From Ricinus communis (Eukaryota; Streptophyta; Magnoliopsida; Malpighiales; Euphorbiaceae): a DNA stretch of 64,000 nucleotides. The DNA lies in contig NC_063260.1 in the NCBI RefSeq assembly GCF_019578655.1, positions 5,706,501-5,770,500 of the forward strand, given 5' to 3'. Positions 24,850 to 37,499 of this stretch are shown one piece after another. The translations under genes were made by a program, and so were the position numbers. Under the pieces are notes generated by a model. That model did not search any database, was not told where the DNA came from, and saw only the letters and a list, made by a program, of their open reading frames with translations. Position 1 is the stretch's first letter; every line of letters begins with the position of its first letter.

Positions 24850-25858
24850 TAACCTGTTCATAATCATTTCTTGCATAATTCTCAAAAAATGAGCAAATAT
24901 TAGCACAATGACTATAAATACCACATATACCACAAACCTTATTGCTTGATAAATTTTTAGTTGAAGTAAGTATTTTTAACTTGTTTAGTTAATTCAGCTA
25001 ATTGCATAGCCATCTCACTATTAGATACTACTTCATACACTCCTACTCTTTTTGTATTAAGAATTGGCTTTCTACATCTCAAACATATCATAAACTTTAT
25101 CAACAGTTGCATTATCAATCATACATCGATATAACTCATCATAAAATAATTAGATAGTTACTAGAAGTGGGTATCTCTAGTGTGGAAATTATAATAAAAG
25201 TGATTTAAAGCAATCTCATGCATCATATAAGAACTCAGTGTCCTTTTGATAGAAATTAGAAATTTCAGCCATAAATTATTTAATCTTTTGATGTGAGTAA
25301 ATTTTACTCATAAACTTTTGGTAAACTTCATTTCATGTTCTTAAAGAATTAGGAGGCAAGGTCATTAACCAAGCCTTTACTTTTTCTTTTAATGAATAAG
25401 GAAAATACCTCATCCTTAATTGGTCCTCATTCATTTAAGATAATGAGAATATATAAACTATATCATAAATTTTTTTAATAAAAGTTAATGCACCATCACT
25501 AGACATAACAAAAAATGAAGGAAGCATATTAAAATTAATATTTTTAAGTTTATAATTTCTAGATGTATCATCTAGAACTATGTATGAATTAGTGTTACTA
25601 ATTATTGGCTGAGCATAATCCTTCATAGCCATTTGTCTTTTAGCTGTTAATTGTCTTTGTTCATTTTTCATTATTTCAATCTCTTCTTTTGATTTCTCGT
25701 CTAGTTTTTCTTCAACCTTCTCTTCTTTTTCTATCTTTTGTAGCACAAATTAACTCTCCACTCCTTGACCTTCTTTTGATTTTTTAACAATTGATCTCAA
25801 GTTATACGAATTTTGAATTGATGAATTACCTAATTTATTTTTTATGCTAGGCATACAA
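24850..25858 (-). pseudogene. Athila-like gag remnant
   Basis: On the minus strand a start MPSIKNKLGNSSIQNSYNLR lies at about 25858. An acidic/basic stretch follows (EKEEKVEEKLDEKSKEEIEI) and then the retrotransposon-gag core: RYFPYSLKEKVKAWLMTLPP, NEVYQKFMS, MAEISNFYQKDTEFLYDA. A Cys-rich segment (CGICSHCANIC) at about 24900-24950 is probably the decayed zinc knuckle. A proline/glutamine-rich tail continues to about 24600. Several stops. Confidence 0.78.
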
Positions 25859-25990
25859 AACAAAGAAAAATCTCATATTTACAAACTTAAAAATAAAATT
25901 TAAAAATAAAATACAAACACATAAACTAAAAATAAAGCACAAAATAAAACTTGACAATTAATCAATATAATAAAATTTGAACACAGTTTT

Positions 25991-26005
25991 CCAGCAACGG
26001 TGCCA
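25991..26005 (-). other. Retrotransposon primer-binding site, tRNA-Asp type
   Basis: The minus strand reads TGGCACCGTTGCTGG, two mismatches from the TGGCGCCGTTGCCGG complement of the plant tRNA-Asp 3' end used by Athila-type elements. It begins six bases after the inferred end of the 5' LTR. Confidence 0.75.
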
Positions 26006-26011
26006 AAAACT

Positions 26012-27442
26012 TGATGTGTCAAACTTAGTACTTACAAATGTACGAACTATTCTTATAGTAAAGTGGTAAATTCACTTCAAAATTGATCTCTCAAGGAACT
26101 ATGAGGCCACTTATTATAAAGACTAATTATTAACACAAAATAATAAAAGTAAATCTAGATGTTCTAAATAAATATTTTGAGAGAATATGAATTTTATAAA
26201 ATAAATAAAATAAAATAATAAAGTAAATATGTAATGATATGATTTTAATAAACTATATGATAAAAGTAGTATTTAGCCTATCAATTACTTAGTAATCCTT
26301 TTTTTTAACCTTAAGCATAGATCTAATGAATGAGATGGTGATTTTTCTTTTCCTTTAATTACAAAAGCTAATGGTGCAACTAATTTGATTCTTATTCTAA
26401 CATAGATTGAAGCAAAAATGGCATCTCTAATACATTCAATCTAAATATTTTTATAACAGTTATTATTACTAAATTAATATGATGATTAGCCAATAAAAAT
26501 AACTGAAACTAATAAATCTATGTTGATAAAGAAATTATTCATTAAATAAAAAGATAACAATGTCCATACAAAGTAAATAGGTTAATCTAAATACTAAAAG
26601 AAAACTAACCTAACATATTTAACCTCATGATCATAGTAATTAAATAGTAAGATATGAAAATAAAATTAAAAATAAAAGTTATCTCTAGATTTAAAATTTC
26701 TTCAAGGTAAGAAGATGATTGATCGTCACTGTTCACTTTAAAGCCTTCTTTAATCTTGAAATAATTACAAAAACTCAAACTATAATGTTTGATGAAGAAC
26801 ATGAGAGAGAAAACTGCAGAGAGAGAATAATGGATAGATGTTGAATTATGAGTTGTGTGTTTGGTCTCCAATACTCATCTAATTTTATAAAAATTTCTTT
26901 TGCTGAGTTATTATTTCAACATAAGATTTTAAAAGTTATCTTATAACAACTCTTAATTATCCATAATTAGATAAATAACTAATAATAGTCCATAAATACA
27001 AAAAAAAAAAAAAGTTGGCCCCCTTGGACTATGTGATTTTCGTCTAGACTTGGAAAATAGCTAATCCACGCATTTTAGTTTTGGATCTTGACAGCAGCAC
27101 GTCCTATTAAGCCTATTTGTGAATCTTTTACTCCATATTTTCTCTATTTATTTAATATCATCTAAAAATAGACAATAAAACTAAAGTGAGATAAAAATAC
27201 ATATTTCCACTATATTTTATATATATATAAAATATCAACCTATCAATTATAAAAAAAAAAATTAAGCGTCAAATAAGATGCTAAGCGAGACTTATACTAA
27301 CTAAATATAAATAAAGCAAAATAATCAATAAGTTAGAAATGAAATCCATAAGCTAAAATAACCTAAAATGACTTCTTAGCAATTTAAAGATTTATCTACT
27401 AAATTTATGAATAGAGCTCGATATTGCACTAATTCATCATCA
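26012..27442 (-). repeat. Athila-like 5' LTR
   Basis: On the plus strand it starts TGATGTGTC and ends CATCATCA, giving the short inverted TGATG/CATCA ends of an LTR. The inner end abuts the primer site. A TATA-like 'TTTTTATAAAATTAG' on the minus strand lies near 26885. The outer end could be 27439 or 27442. Length is about 1.43 kb. Confidence 0.6.
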
Positions 27443-27939
27443 CCTTCCACTTTTACTAATTTTTAATGGCCAATAAATAAAAAAATAAGAAATATATGTC
27501 CCGTCTTATTCAGTCGGAAAGAGAGGAGTTGGGACAATCAATGGATGCTAAAACTATGACTTTGTACCGAATGGAAACGTGAAAAGTGCGAACATTTGCT
27601 TTCATTTATATTTCAATGCTCCTTCCTCCTGATCCTCTGCGTCCTTCTCTTAAGTCCTAACCAGAAACACATCCCCAACACTCTCAATCTTTGCAGACAT
27701 CCAACACGTGAATTCACATACTTAATATGAACCGACGATGACAAAGAAGGTACAGTGAACCTTAATTTCCCTGACGCCTACGTTTTTCCAGAGCAAGGCC
27801 AATACAATAGTACCCGTGGCATATATCGACTTAATCTCTAAATAAATTTATTTATTTTTAATATGTGTGCTTAGCTTTTAATACATAAATGTTTTAATTT
27901 TAATATGTATATATATTTATTTTGATATGTGTACTTATT
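27443..27939. other. GC-richer non-coding island, possible gene-start fragment
   Basis: From about 27500 to 27830 the sequence is much less AT-rich than its surroundings, with C-rich stretches like a plant 5' UTR ('CCTCCTGATCCTCTGCGTCC'). An ATGACAAAGAAG at 27737 is followed directly by GTACAG, a possible donor. No continuing exon was found, so a gene is not called. Confidence 0.35.
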
Positions 27940-28867
27940 TTTAACACATGAAATTTAAATTTATATCAAATTTTATAATTTTTTTATTAATTTGTTAATT
28001 AATAAGTTACATTCATAATTAAATACGGACTCTAATTCTAAGAAATAACATATTAGTTATATTTTAATATTATAATAACTAATAAATAATTTCTTAATCA
28101 GATAATAACACTAAAAATATTATAGAAACTATATTTTAATATTTTATTAGTTTATTCTTCTAATTAGATAACAATTCTAATTCTAGAAAATAATATCTTA
28201 ACTTATATTTTTTAATATTATATTTAATTGTAAATTAACTTTTTAATTATATAATAAATTTATAATTTTAAAGAATTTAGTAATATCAATTATTTTGATA
28301 GTATTAATTCATATAATACTACAATTAATTATTAAATATTTTCAAGATAATTTTTATATTATTACACTAATAAAATTTTAAAAAATTAAGAAAGGCATTT
28401 AGAAATAGTTAGTTTGCTATTATTTTTTAAAATATAAATAAATGTTAAATTTTTATTAAATTATATCTATCAAATTAATTTTATAATAGAAATTATAATA
28501 ATGGACGTGCAAATGCAAAGTAAACGACTAGTTCTATATAAATTGAAAATGTTTTTTTGTTTTAGGATTTGACAATATATTTTGATATTGACTTTAATTT
28601 TAGTTTATTAAAACTTATTAGCCAAAATTATCAGACATGACTAAAATTTTGCAATATAAATGGATTGAGTTAATATTAGAATTTTTAAAACACTTAATAG
28701 AAATCTCTTTTTATCATTTCTATTTAAAAGATTAGAAGTTTAAGATTTGAGATACTTTCGGTAATTGTAATAAACAATAAAAGATGAGTAAGAAATGAAT
28801 AAAAAATATTAAATCGTTAGATCTTCTCTTAAACTCTAATAAAGATATGTAAAATATTAGTAAAGAA
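27940..28867. repeat. AT-rich repeat family, copy 1 (Helitron-like end)
   Basis: Similar along its length to 29297-30258, and in its first two thirds to 62640-63510. Within it, a hairpin-like GACGTGCAAATGCAAAGT is followed by CTAGT (28528-28532), the arrangement seen at Helitron 3' ends. Similarity to copy 2 continues beyond CTAGT to about 28867, so copies 1 and 2 arose by duplication of a larger segment. No coding sequence. Confidence 0.65.
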
Positions 28868-29296
28868 TATATGCTAATAAATTTTCTATTTATACTTAAA
28901 TGACACCATTTCTTATTTTGAGAATAAGTCAATAACTCTAATATTCAGTCAATCTCTTTTATCTTTTCTAATTATTATTACTAGAATTGTAGTTAAATTA
29001 ACAAATTTTAATTAATAATATTATTAAATACTAAAATTAAAATTAGTGTCAAAATATATTGCTAAAATTAAAAAATTAAAAACTACGTATTAAATTTAAA
29101 AACAAATTTAACGTACAAAATTTATCTAGCAATTAAGCCTACAATATATAATAGGTTGTTCTTTTATGAAATCTATACGCTATAACAAGATTAGTTTTGG
29201 TTGAAGTCTTTTCATTGTTTAATTTGTGTATCCAAACAAATTTTTTGTATGTAAAGGTCAACATTTTACCATACTAACTCATTACCGTACTAACTC
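28868..29296. other. Spacer between duplicated AT-rich repeats
   Basis: AT-rich DNA without recognisable genes or element ends. Confidence 0.5.
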
Positions 29297-30258
29297 ATGA
29301 GATTAAACTTATATGAAATTTTATAATTTTTTTATTAATTTATTAATTAATAAGTTACATTCATAATTAAATACTGACTCTAATTTTAAGAAATAACATA
29401 TTAGTTATATTTTAATATTATAATAACTAATAAACAGTTTCCTAATCAGAAAATAATACTAAAAATATCACATAAACTATATTTTAATATTTTATTAGTT
29501 TAGTCTTCTAATTAGATAACAATTATAATTCTAGAAAATAATATCTTAACTTATTTTTTAATATTATATTTAATTGTAAATTAACTTTTTAATTATATAA
29601 TAAATTTATAATCTTAAAAAAATAGTAATATCAATTATTTTGATGATATTAATTCATATAATACTAAAATTACTTAATAAATATTTTTAAGATAATTTTT
29701 ATATTATTGCACTAATAAAATCTTAAAATTTTAAAAAATTAAAAAAAATATTTAAAAATAGTTAGTTTGCTATTATCTTTTAAAATATAAATTAATATTA
29801 AATATTAAAAAAATTTATTAAATTACATCGATCAAATTAATTTTATAATAGAAATAATAATAACGGTCGTACAACGCAAGGTAAACGACTGGTTCTACGT
29901 AAATTGAACATATTTTTATTTTTTATTTTTTATTTTTTTAGAATTGACAATTTATGTTGATATTGATTTCAATTTTAGCCTTTGAAAATATTATTAGCCA
30001 AAATTGTCAACATGACTATAATTTCACAATATAAATAGATTGAATTAGTATTAGAGTTGTTAAATCATGCCGGACACTTCAAAGAAGTATCTTTTTATCA
30101 TCTCTATTTGAAAAATTAGAAGTTTAAGATTTGAAATACTTTCAGTAATTGTAATAAAAAATAGTAAGAAATGGATAAAAAATATTAGATTGTTAGATCT
30201 TCTCTTAAACTCTAATAGAGATGTGTAAAATATTAGTAAAGAATATATGCTAATAAAT
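29297..30258. repeat. AT-rich repeat family, copy 2 (Helitron-like end)
   Basis: Second copy of the 27940-28867 segment at a spacing of about 1.36 kb. The equivalent end reads GGTCGTACAACGCAAGG followed by CTGGT (29889-29893), again of the CTRRT form. Copies differ by scattered substitutions and an expanded T-rich run near 29910-29940. Confidence 0.65.
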
Positions 30259-33200
30259 TGGTTTGAAGAATTAAAAGATGAAGAATATTTTATGAAAGGA
30301 GCTCCTTCATCATGATCCAAATTCAGGTGGTGATGGGCACTAGAATTTAACAAAAAGATTAAGCTACAAATTAACCTAGTACTCAGTTATACTAAACTAT
30401 GATTCCATGGTCTCATACTTTTCTCGAACCATAATATCAGTATTCTTTTTTCTCATAGCCAGACATATATAACCCCATAATTTCAGTCTACTAGATGCAT
30501 AACAGTATAACATATAGGTGAGGCTCACCTTCTACCTACATAAAATAAAAATGATAGTTATTATTTATCTTAAAAATACTTTTAATTCCAAAAGTTAGAA
30601 CTATAATTTTTTATTAAAAACTTATTTGTTTAATAATAAATTAATATATATATATATATACTAAAAATTTATTAAATAACATGATTAACAATATTCATGA
30701 TCAAATATAATATTTTTCTGATATAATTTTTTATTTTTAAATATTATTATTTAATATAACAATTACATTTATAAATTAATAATAAAAATATAATTAATGT
30801 GTTATTATTTAAGTAAAAAAGTAACTTATTGATTAATATATTAGTGTATTTTTCTAAATACTATTAAAATCTAATAGATATAAAAGAAATTACACATCAT
30901 TACTATATTTATCAAAAAGTTTTCAGTCTCAGTTTATATATTTACGAAGACAATTTTCTTTGAATTGATTAAAATAATTTTTATAATAGTAATTAATTAT
31001 AATAAACGTTTATGACCTTCAATAACAAGTTATAATCCTGATTTCATAAGTAACCTGTTTATGCATATTTTTCGCTTGTAATAGCTAACTTCTAATTTGT
31101 ATCACAAAAATAGTGGTACTCTATTTTTAATACCACTAAAATCTTTTTTTCTTGATTCAGAGGAAATTTTGCACATATATGATGCTACGTTATAAATAAT
31201 TTTATATAGATTTAATATTTTCATAAATTTTAGAAATTTTATGGTAATATATATGACATCACATCCTATTTCATTAGGATTTCTCTCAAATTTTCAAGTC
31301 ATAAAGATGTTTACGCTGTTGGATCCTTAAGCTAATATTGGGCTTATATATCAATAATTATATAGTCCATGTTTTCATATAAAATTGAACTCAATTAAAA
31401 GTGATTTAATAAAATTTAGGTAATTTGGGCTCTAAGGTGTTTGATAGGATGTGAGTTCTTGATGTGTAGAGTCCTAATGGTAATTTCTATTTTTATGATA
31501 GGCTAAAATAGAAATATTTAAAAATAACATTAGAGTTTTGTTATCTCTCTATATATAGTAGTTATGATCCCTAAGTCACACGTAAGATTTTATTCTAAAC
31601 TGATATCTCATAATCAGTTAGAAAATACAGAAGAAAAATAAAAGGCTTTCTATTGAATACGTGTTGATATGAGAGGCTAACCATATGCCTCTAGAGAGCA
31701 ATTAATCGCTATAAATTTAGATACGTTTCCGTATATATATTAATTTATTAATTTTTAGTGATTATACATAATTGACTTTGGATTTATTAGTGATGGTTTT
31801 TACCATAAAGTTTCAACCTAACATATGCTACTAAGATATTAAAAAGGAATTATTCTAGAAGATTAAAATTTAGAAACTGCATTGGAAACTTCACCTAATA
31901 TTAGGAATTGAATGTAAACTTTAGGCTTAAAAATCCTTTCAAACTTTATTTTATTTTTTTATTTTGGTCGAGCAAATGAAAAGAGATTTTATTGCTCTAA
32001 ATAGAAAGAACACAATCCTAATGCAATCAAAGACATTATCTCCAGCATTGTGTTCCATTAGTGCCTACATGCTTTTGGCCCTTGGTGTCTACTTGTTTAT
32101 GATCCTCTGCAACTTAGTTTTCTTGGCATTATAAGGATATTTTTGTTATCTTTTTTGCTAGTGTCCATGAGTGTTCATCCTCTAGCATTTTATGTTTTTA
32201 GTTGTAGATTAGTGTAATTTCTAAGTTGCTTTTCCTCCTTATTTTCAATAAATTAATGTTGCTTATAGATAAACTTAATATAAAAATGAGTTAAGTATTG
32301 TTTCTACGAGGAGTTAAACTTTAAGTACCAAAATGGCGGTATTTAAAAAAAAATGCTAATTCTTAACAAGCTAAAACTAATAATTAAACATTAATTAAGT
32401 TAGAAGATTTGGGAGCTCTAGTGTTGGGCCTCACTACAATAATATGCTATTATTGCTAATTAAATCTCCCTATTAACAATGATTCACAAGTCAAGCATCA
32501 AGTACAACAAATTAAGAAATGCAAAGAGAAAGTTAAGAAAAATAAACACTATAGGAGCTTCAGTTAATGTCTTTTCTCTTGTATATCTTGACTTGAATGC
32601 TTTAGTCAATGTCCTAAAAATTGCAAATCTTTAGCTTCCCTTAGGTTCTTGATGAATTTTATCCCTCTCCATCTTTCCAATCCAGGTTCTAAGGTTCTTT
32701 TCTCTCAAACTTCGCTTTCTAAAAAAGATGTTTAAAACCCTAGAATTGTTTTATTCAAAGGGTGGCTACTCTAGCTTGGGCATAGTGTTTTTCACTCAAA
32801 AAGAAAATAATAGTTTATATATAAAACTCACAAGAATTAGAAATTAAATTTTTGTTGCTTGAGGATTACTCTTTAATATACTAATTTGACATCTTTTAAG
32901 ATAATGTTAATTGCACAAGTGGGTAATTGCAAATTTGTAATCTCTATAATGCTTGAGGTTAAGAGTTAAATTTTCTATTAATTATAAATTTCTTAGAAAT
33001 TTTCAAGATGCCAGAAAGAAAAGAGAAAAGGAGAAAAAGAAAAGAAAGCAAAATCTTTCTTAGAAGACTAAGACCAGAGAGAAGTAGCTAAGAAGTTTGA
33101 GTGCAGTTTCCAAGAGCCTTTGTCTAAGAGAATTATTTGCTTTCAACAAACTTCTACTAATGGGAATGAAGAATCTACAAAGCTAAGCACTTTCCTTGTT

Positions 33201-33494
33201 GATTTCCCTTGTATCTTTCTTTCCCGTGGGGTAAACAAAAGAAAAATAATAGTTGAAAAAAATGTAATTTTCTATTAACTAACTAATTTATGATGTTTTA
33301 CTTTACAGTTGAATTGAATGGAGAAACGAAAATACAATAAATGGGCTGCATGATATAAATTTAATTAAGTAAATTATATTGTATTGAATTATATCAATGA
33401 TCCGTTTCACTCTAAATCTTAACGCGTTATAAATGGATTAATGGTTTATGAATTGAAATTCTATTATGATCGATATGACACTAATGACAAAAGT

Positions 33495-33770
33495 GATAAT
33501 ATAGTGTTTGGGATTGCTCTTAGATAGTGAAAAATCAGATTTAAAATTTTTATGTATAATAATGTTAGTTTTTTTAATTTTTATAAATTATTTTTTTCAT
33601 ATTTATTTTTAGAAAAAACATCAATTGACTTGTTTTATAGAAAAGTAATTTTCCAAACTCAAAAATTATATAAAATATCGTTTGAGCCAATTGATATCAT
33701 TCTATTAATTTTTAAAATATTAAATCATGATGAAAATAAATAGATATTATTTTTCTAAATTTTAATTATC
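33495..33770. repeat. MITE-like repeat, copy 1
   Basis: Shares with 35137-35345 the blocks 'GTGTTTGG-ATTG', 'TTTATAAATTATTTTTTTCA', 'TTTTTAGAAAAAA' and 'AATTTTCCAAACTCAAAAA'. The 'GTGTTTGG' start is common in plant hAT-type MITEs, but terminal repeats are too degraded to prove this. Confidence 0.5.
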
Positions 33771-34231
33771 CAAAATTAATTGTTATTTTCTTAAAGTTCC
33801 TAATCTGTTTTTAACTTCTTATTTCTCATCAAAGCTTTTTCCTTTTTTTTTTCTTAATTGTTTTCCGATAATGATGTTATGTTATTGTTTTAAACATTAA
33901 CTTTTTGGATAATTTGCTAAAAGATATATCATTAAGCAACCTTCTAATATGACAATAGATTATTTGGTAAATTCCATTGGGAGTACCATACAACTGAGGT
34001 AACCATACAACTAAGGGCAATTTCCAAAATAGTTTTAACATTCCTTATATTAAAAAGATATATTGCAGAATGAGTCTTAGCTCTTACCATTTTTACTAAT
34101 ACCGAAAATATATACATCGTGATGAATAGACTGTAATATATTATCCGAATATTTTATATACAAATATCATTTAAGTACGTATTACTTATTTATTAATCTA
34201 ATGTATAAATAAAAAAAGAAATAATTATCAC

Positions 34232-34465
34232 ATGCCCAGCACCACTTTTAAACCACTTCAAGCTTTTGAGGATAAACGTACCATCTTTCGCAAGCAAGGA
34301 CAGATAATGGATCACTCAAGCAAGGATAAATTATACTTTTCCATTCCTGAAGTCGACATAGAACATGGCATCACTCAATCAGGAAAACTGATTCTTATTA
34401 TTCTAAGCAAACTCCCCGTACCACCTAGAGATAGTGGATCTTCCTTCCACTTGCCATTTACTTAA
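34232..34465 (+). other. Unassigned 77-codon ORF
   Basis: Starts MPSTTFKPLQAFEDKRTIFR and ends LPVPPRDSGSSFHLPFT. It is hydrophilic, with one short hydrophobic patch (KLILIILSKL), no signal peptide at the start and no family I recognise. The LPVPP part faintly recalls the proline core of plant IDA-like peptides, but the required flanking residues and a secretion signal are missing. Base composition is less AT-rich than its surroundings. It could be an exon fragment or chance. Confidence 0.2.
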
Positions 34466-34848
34466 ACTTAGACAGTTTCTCGTTCTATTTTTTTTATTTA
34501 TTTTATCAATTCAGCATTGATCTCAAGTTAAGGTACTCATCTTAGAAAAGAAAGTCAGTAATGCCAAAGAGGGCTAACGGACTCTTGTGTTTAAAGTGCA
34601 CTTCGTTTACAGAAATAAAAGACAAAAAAGAGTAAGAGAAGATAGAAAGAAATAATCTAAATAAGTAATGTTTTAAAAAATAGAACTAGACTCAATAGCG
34701 TATAGTTGAGATGATAAATATTATTTCTAGCTTAATTAAGATTTCAAATTCAAATTTTGAATATGCAACTGTCTTAAAACTCTTGAGATAATATTTTGCT
34801 ACATGTAAGGATCATACTCGCCACGCTCTAGATTTATTCTCTCCCTCT

Positions 34849-34852
<4 letters not shown>

Positions 34853-34908
<56 letters not shown>

Positions 34909-34909
34909 G
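34853..34909. repeat. (CT)n(AT)n compound microsatellite
   Basis: CT run of about 30 bp followed directly by an AT run of about 27 bp. Confidence 0.95.
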
Positions 34910-35136
34910 TAAAATAGGACTAGACCGACCGATTCAATTAATTGAACTAGTAATTGGTGATCCATAAAATTTGAGCCTTCAAACTAGATGTCCAGTCAAA
35001 TTTAAGTTTGACCAATCAATTTAACTAAAGTTATAGTTCAAATGACTAATTGAAATAACATTTAATTAAAATATTCAAATGAAATAAAAACACTAAAGTT
35101 TTATTAGGTGACATTGATAGTTTTACCAATCTATTA

Positions 35137-35345
35137 AGAGTGTGTTTGGAATTGCGGTTGGTATTCAAAAAGTAAATTTGAAATTTTTTTGATTTAATAT
35201 TTAATAGTTTTATTTATAAATTATTTTTTTCAAATATGTTTTTAGAAAAAAAATCTATTCACCTACTTTTTGAAAAAATAATTTTCAAAACTTAAAAAAT
35301 CATTCAAAATATAAACTGAGATTGAAAAAGCATTTTTCCAAACCT
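35137..35345. repeat. MITE-like repeat, copy 2
   Basis: Begins GTGTGTTTGGAATTGCGG and ends near TTTTTCCAAACC, an imperfect inverted pair. Its interior resembles 33495-33770. Confidence 0.5.
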
Positions 35346-35544
35346 ATGTCAACTCACTCTAAATTGGTAATTGAACTCTTAGCCATTTCTAGAGAATGCA
35401 TTTAGTGCTCTCTATAAGCTGATATTAAAGGTTTACTTTGAACTGCAATCGAGCTAATCTCTTGCAAAACAAATAATGCTCAAGTTAGAAGAGAGGGCGA
35501 AATATCTCAAGCTAACTTTTGTCTGAGGTTGGGAGAAGGATTTT

Positions 35545-36015
35545 TGTATATGTCTAAGTATTTTAAGAAGTTTTTATTACACATTTTTAGAATGAAAAGC
35601 TTTATTTGAGTTTAATTAAACTTTAGTCATTAGGTTTAGCGGGTGTTGGGCTCAAACGCAAAAAAAATAACAAAAGTCTAATTCTACTATGAAATTGTAT
35701 ATCTTCCATTTTTTGTATTCATTTATTTATTTATTACTTTTTCTTACCTTAAAATATATATTTTGTTACTCAGTATTTTATTACAACTAAGTTTTCTATT
35801 TTTTCGCTACTAACCTATTTTTCTACTCTAACGTTCAACTAATGAAGATAATACCTCCTACTATTTTTGTTAAGCATTGCATATTATAACGTTACAAATA
35901 TTGCTCTATAAATGTACATACTCAGCATTTTTGATATACACTGAATTCTTCTACTTCTTACTTATTGGATTAACATAAATATTTTTTTACTATTACTTAT
36001 TGAATCCTGGAGAGT
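35545..36015 (+). repeat. copia B 5' LTR
   Basis: Starts TGTATATGTCTAAGTATTTT, matching the 3' LTR start apart from a long TA expansion in the latter. The right end is approximate; a clear initiator-Met primer site was not found. Confidence 0.6.
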
Positions 36016-36189
36016 TACCAAAGTTAATCCTTAAGAATAGTATCACTTTTGCACTCATCATATGGGAATACTGGTTCTACAAGTGCCACTACCTCTAATG
36101 CTAATACTACTACTACTAATAATAATATTTTCATTGTTGCCTATAATACTCTTGTTGCTATCCAATTTGTTCCATCCACTCATATGCGA

Positions 36190-36655
36190 AGCTCTTTCTA
36201 GACATCTCCAAGATTAAAGTCTTTAGTGGTCAGAACTACAATAGATAGTAGGAAGACATGCATGGAGTTGCTTTAGCTATAATAGACCCTAAGCTCGAGG
36301 CAAATACTGATCCAAAACAAATAAATCATGGACTCGTGCTAACAAGTATGCAGACATACAATTATTAGTATACTTTCTAATGAGATCTTTGATGTCTATT
36401 ATTCTTATAAAGAAGCAAAAGAAATTTGGAATTAGTGAACCTCAAGAACATTGTTAAAGATGTTGGCAAACAAAAATTTATGATTAGAAACTACTAATAG
36501 ATGGGAGATGACGGATGATAAAGACATTAAATACAGATTGATGAGTATCATAAGCTTTTGGAGAATTTCAAAGCTAAGAAAATTATAATTTAAAAGAAAT
36601 TTGTTGTTGGCCTATTAATTGAAAAGTTACCTAATTCATGGAAGGACTACAAACA
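36190..36655 (+). pseudogene. copia B gag fragment
   Basis: Readable with frame changes: KVFSGQNY, QEDMHGVALAIIDPKLEA, EYHKLLENFKAKKI and FVVGLLIEKLPNSWKDYKQQ. These are the UBN2-type gag core pieces of Ty1/copia elements in the right order. The zinc knuckle and protease that should follow are missing; the coding sequence runs into a GC-rich insert. Confidence 0.75.
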
Positions 36656-36955
36656 ACTAGATCTACTCAAACTTTGGGTCGGGCCGAGTTTGGGGGCTTG
36701 AAGTTTTCAAGCCTAGGCTCGAGCCCAGCTAGGCCCGACTAGGCCTAAATCTTTGACCAAGTGTGACCCATCATAACAAATATATGACAATTTCCTTTAT
36801 GATTTTTGGGTCGAGACGAGCTGGTTGGCGGGCTTCAAAGAAATGATATTCCCAAAAATAAGCAGTCTTTTACGGGTTCGGGCTTGGGTGAGCTTAACAT
36901 AAAAAATAGATTTCTAAGCTAAAAAATTTTCAAAAACAGTTCTATAAAAAACAAT
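36656..36955. repeat. GC-rich 'GGGCC/GGCCC' repeat inserted in copia B
   Basis: An island with TCGGGCCGAG, GAGCCCAGCTAGGCCCGACTA and GGGTTCGGGCTTGGGTGAG, far richer in GC than the flanking retroelement. This composition is typical of a family of short dispersed plant repeats. Ends were not resolved. Confidence 0.4.
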
Positions 36956-37014
36956 TGTAGCATAAGCACAAGCAGTTATCACTTATAGTTTGGTAGTTCT
37001 TTTGCACCTGATAA

Positions 37015-37406
37015 TCTGTAGGCTGAAGTTATTTTGTGTGCATGTCATTTACAAAACATGATACTATATAAGAAACCGGTAAGATACCATATAGATTATG
37101 GAAGAGCTATACACCTAATCTTAAATATTTAAAATTGTGGAGGTGTCTTAATGTTATACTGTCTTACCTTAAAAAGGAATAAAAAAATTGGTTCTAAAAC
37201 ATCTGATCCCATGTTTATTAGTTATATTGATCATAGTGTTACATATATATATGCTTAATGTTATTACAATTATTGAGACAAAGAATGTTGAGTGCTTTGA
37301 GCATATATTTTCTTTAAAATTTAAGATTTTTTCTCATGCACCAACTCACAATATTTCTGGAAACTCTTTTAAGGACTTAGAAAGAAGTAAAAGACAAAGG
37401 AAATAA
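37015..37406 (+). pseudogene. copia B integrase C-terminal fragment
   Basis: Reads CACHLQNMILYKKP, then a WKxY-type stretch, LKIWRCL-like, KIGSKTSDPMFISYIDHSVT, then TIIETKNVECFEHIFSLKF and, at the end, KRQRK. These are the C-terminal integrase and linker pieces of Ty1/copia pol. Most of the catalytic core upstream is deleted. Confidence 0.7.
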
Positions 37407-37499
37407 ACTTCTCTTGGAAATAATTTTACACTTATCTTATTAAAAATTATTCTTTAACCTTCTCCAATTCTATTTCTTCTTCTGACTCTATATTTTGAA

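Larger units (their letters stand above)
18340..27442 (-). mobile_element. Athila-like Ty3/gypsy retrotransposon relic, truncated and interrupted
   Basis: On the minus strand, from right to left: an LTR (26012-27442), a tRNA-Asp-type primer site (25991-26005), gag (about 25858-24850), aspartic protease (about 23966-23640), RT (about 23130-22480), then the RT end and RNase H (18725-18345). All are broken by stops and frameshifts. The gag, protease and RNase H wording and the primer site fit the Athila/Tat branch of Ty3/gypsy. The element stops within RNase H at about 18340; integrase and the second LTR are absent. Its pol is split by a later LTR insertion at 18731-22474. Confidence 0.82.
30259..35544. 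other. Long intergenic stretch with minor repeats, no gene supported
   Basis: AT-rich DNA. At 31545-31640 a TATA-like CTCTATATATAG is followed by sequence resembling a copia LTR leader, but no partner LTR was found. At 32000-33250 the DNA is less AT-rich, with A/G-rich patches, and no reading frame is recognised. Two related MITE-like repeats lie at 33495-33770 and 35137-35345. A 77-codon ORF (34232-34465) is listed separately. Confidence 0.5.

Noticed and set aside
34232..34465. IDA-like signalling peptide reading of the 77-codon ORF
   Set aside because: Only a PVPP core is shared; there is no signal peptide and the conserved residues after the prolines are absent.
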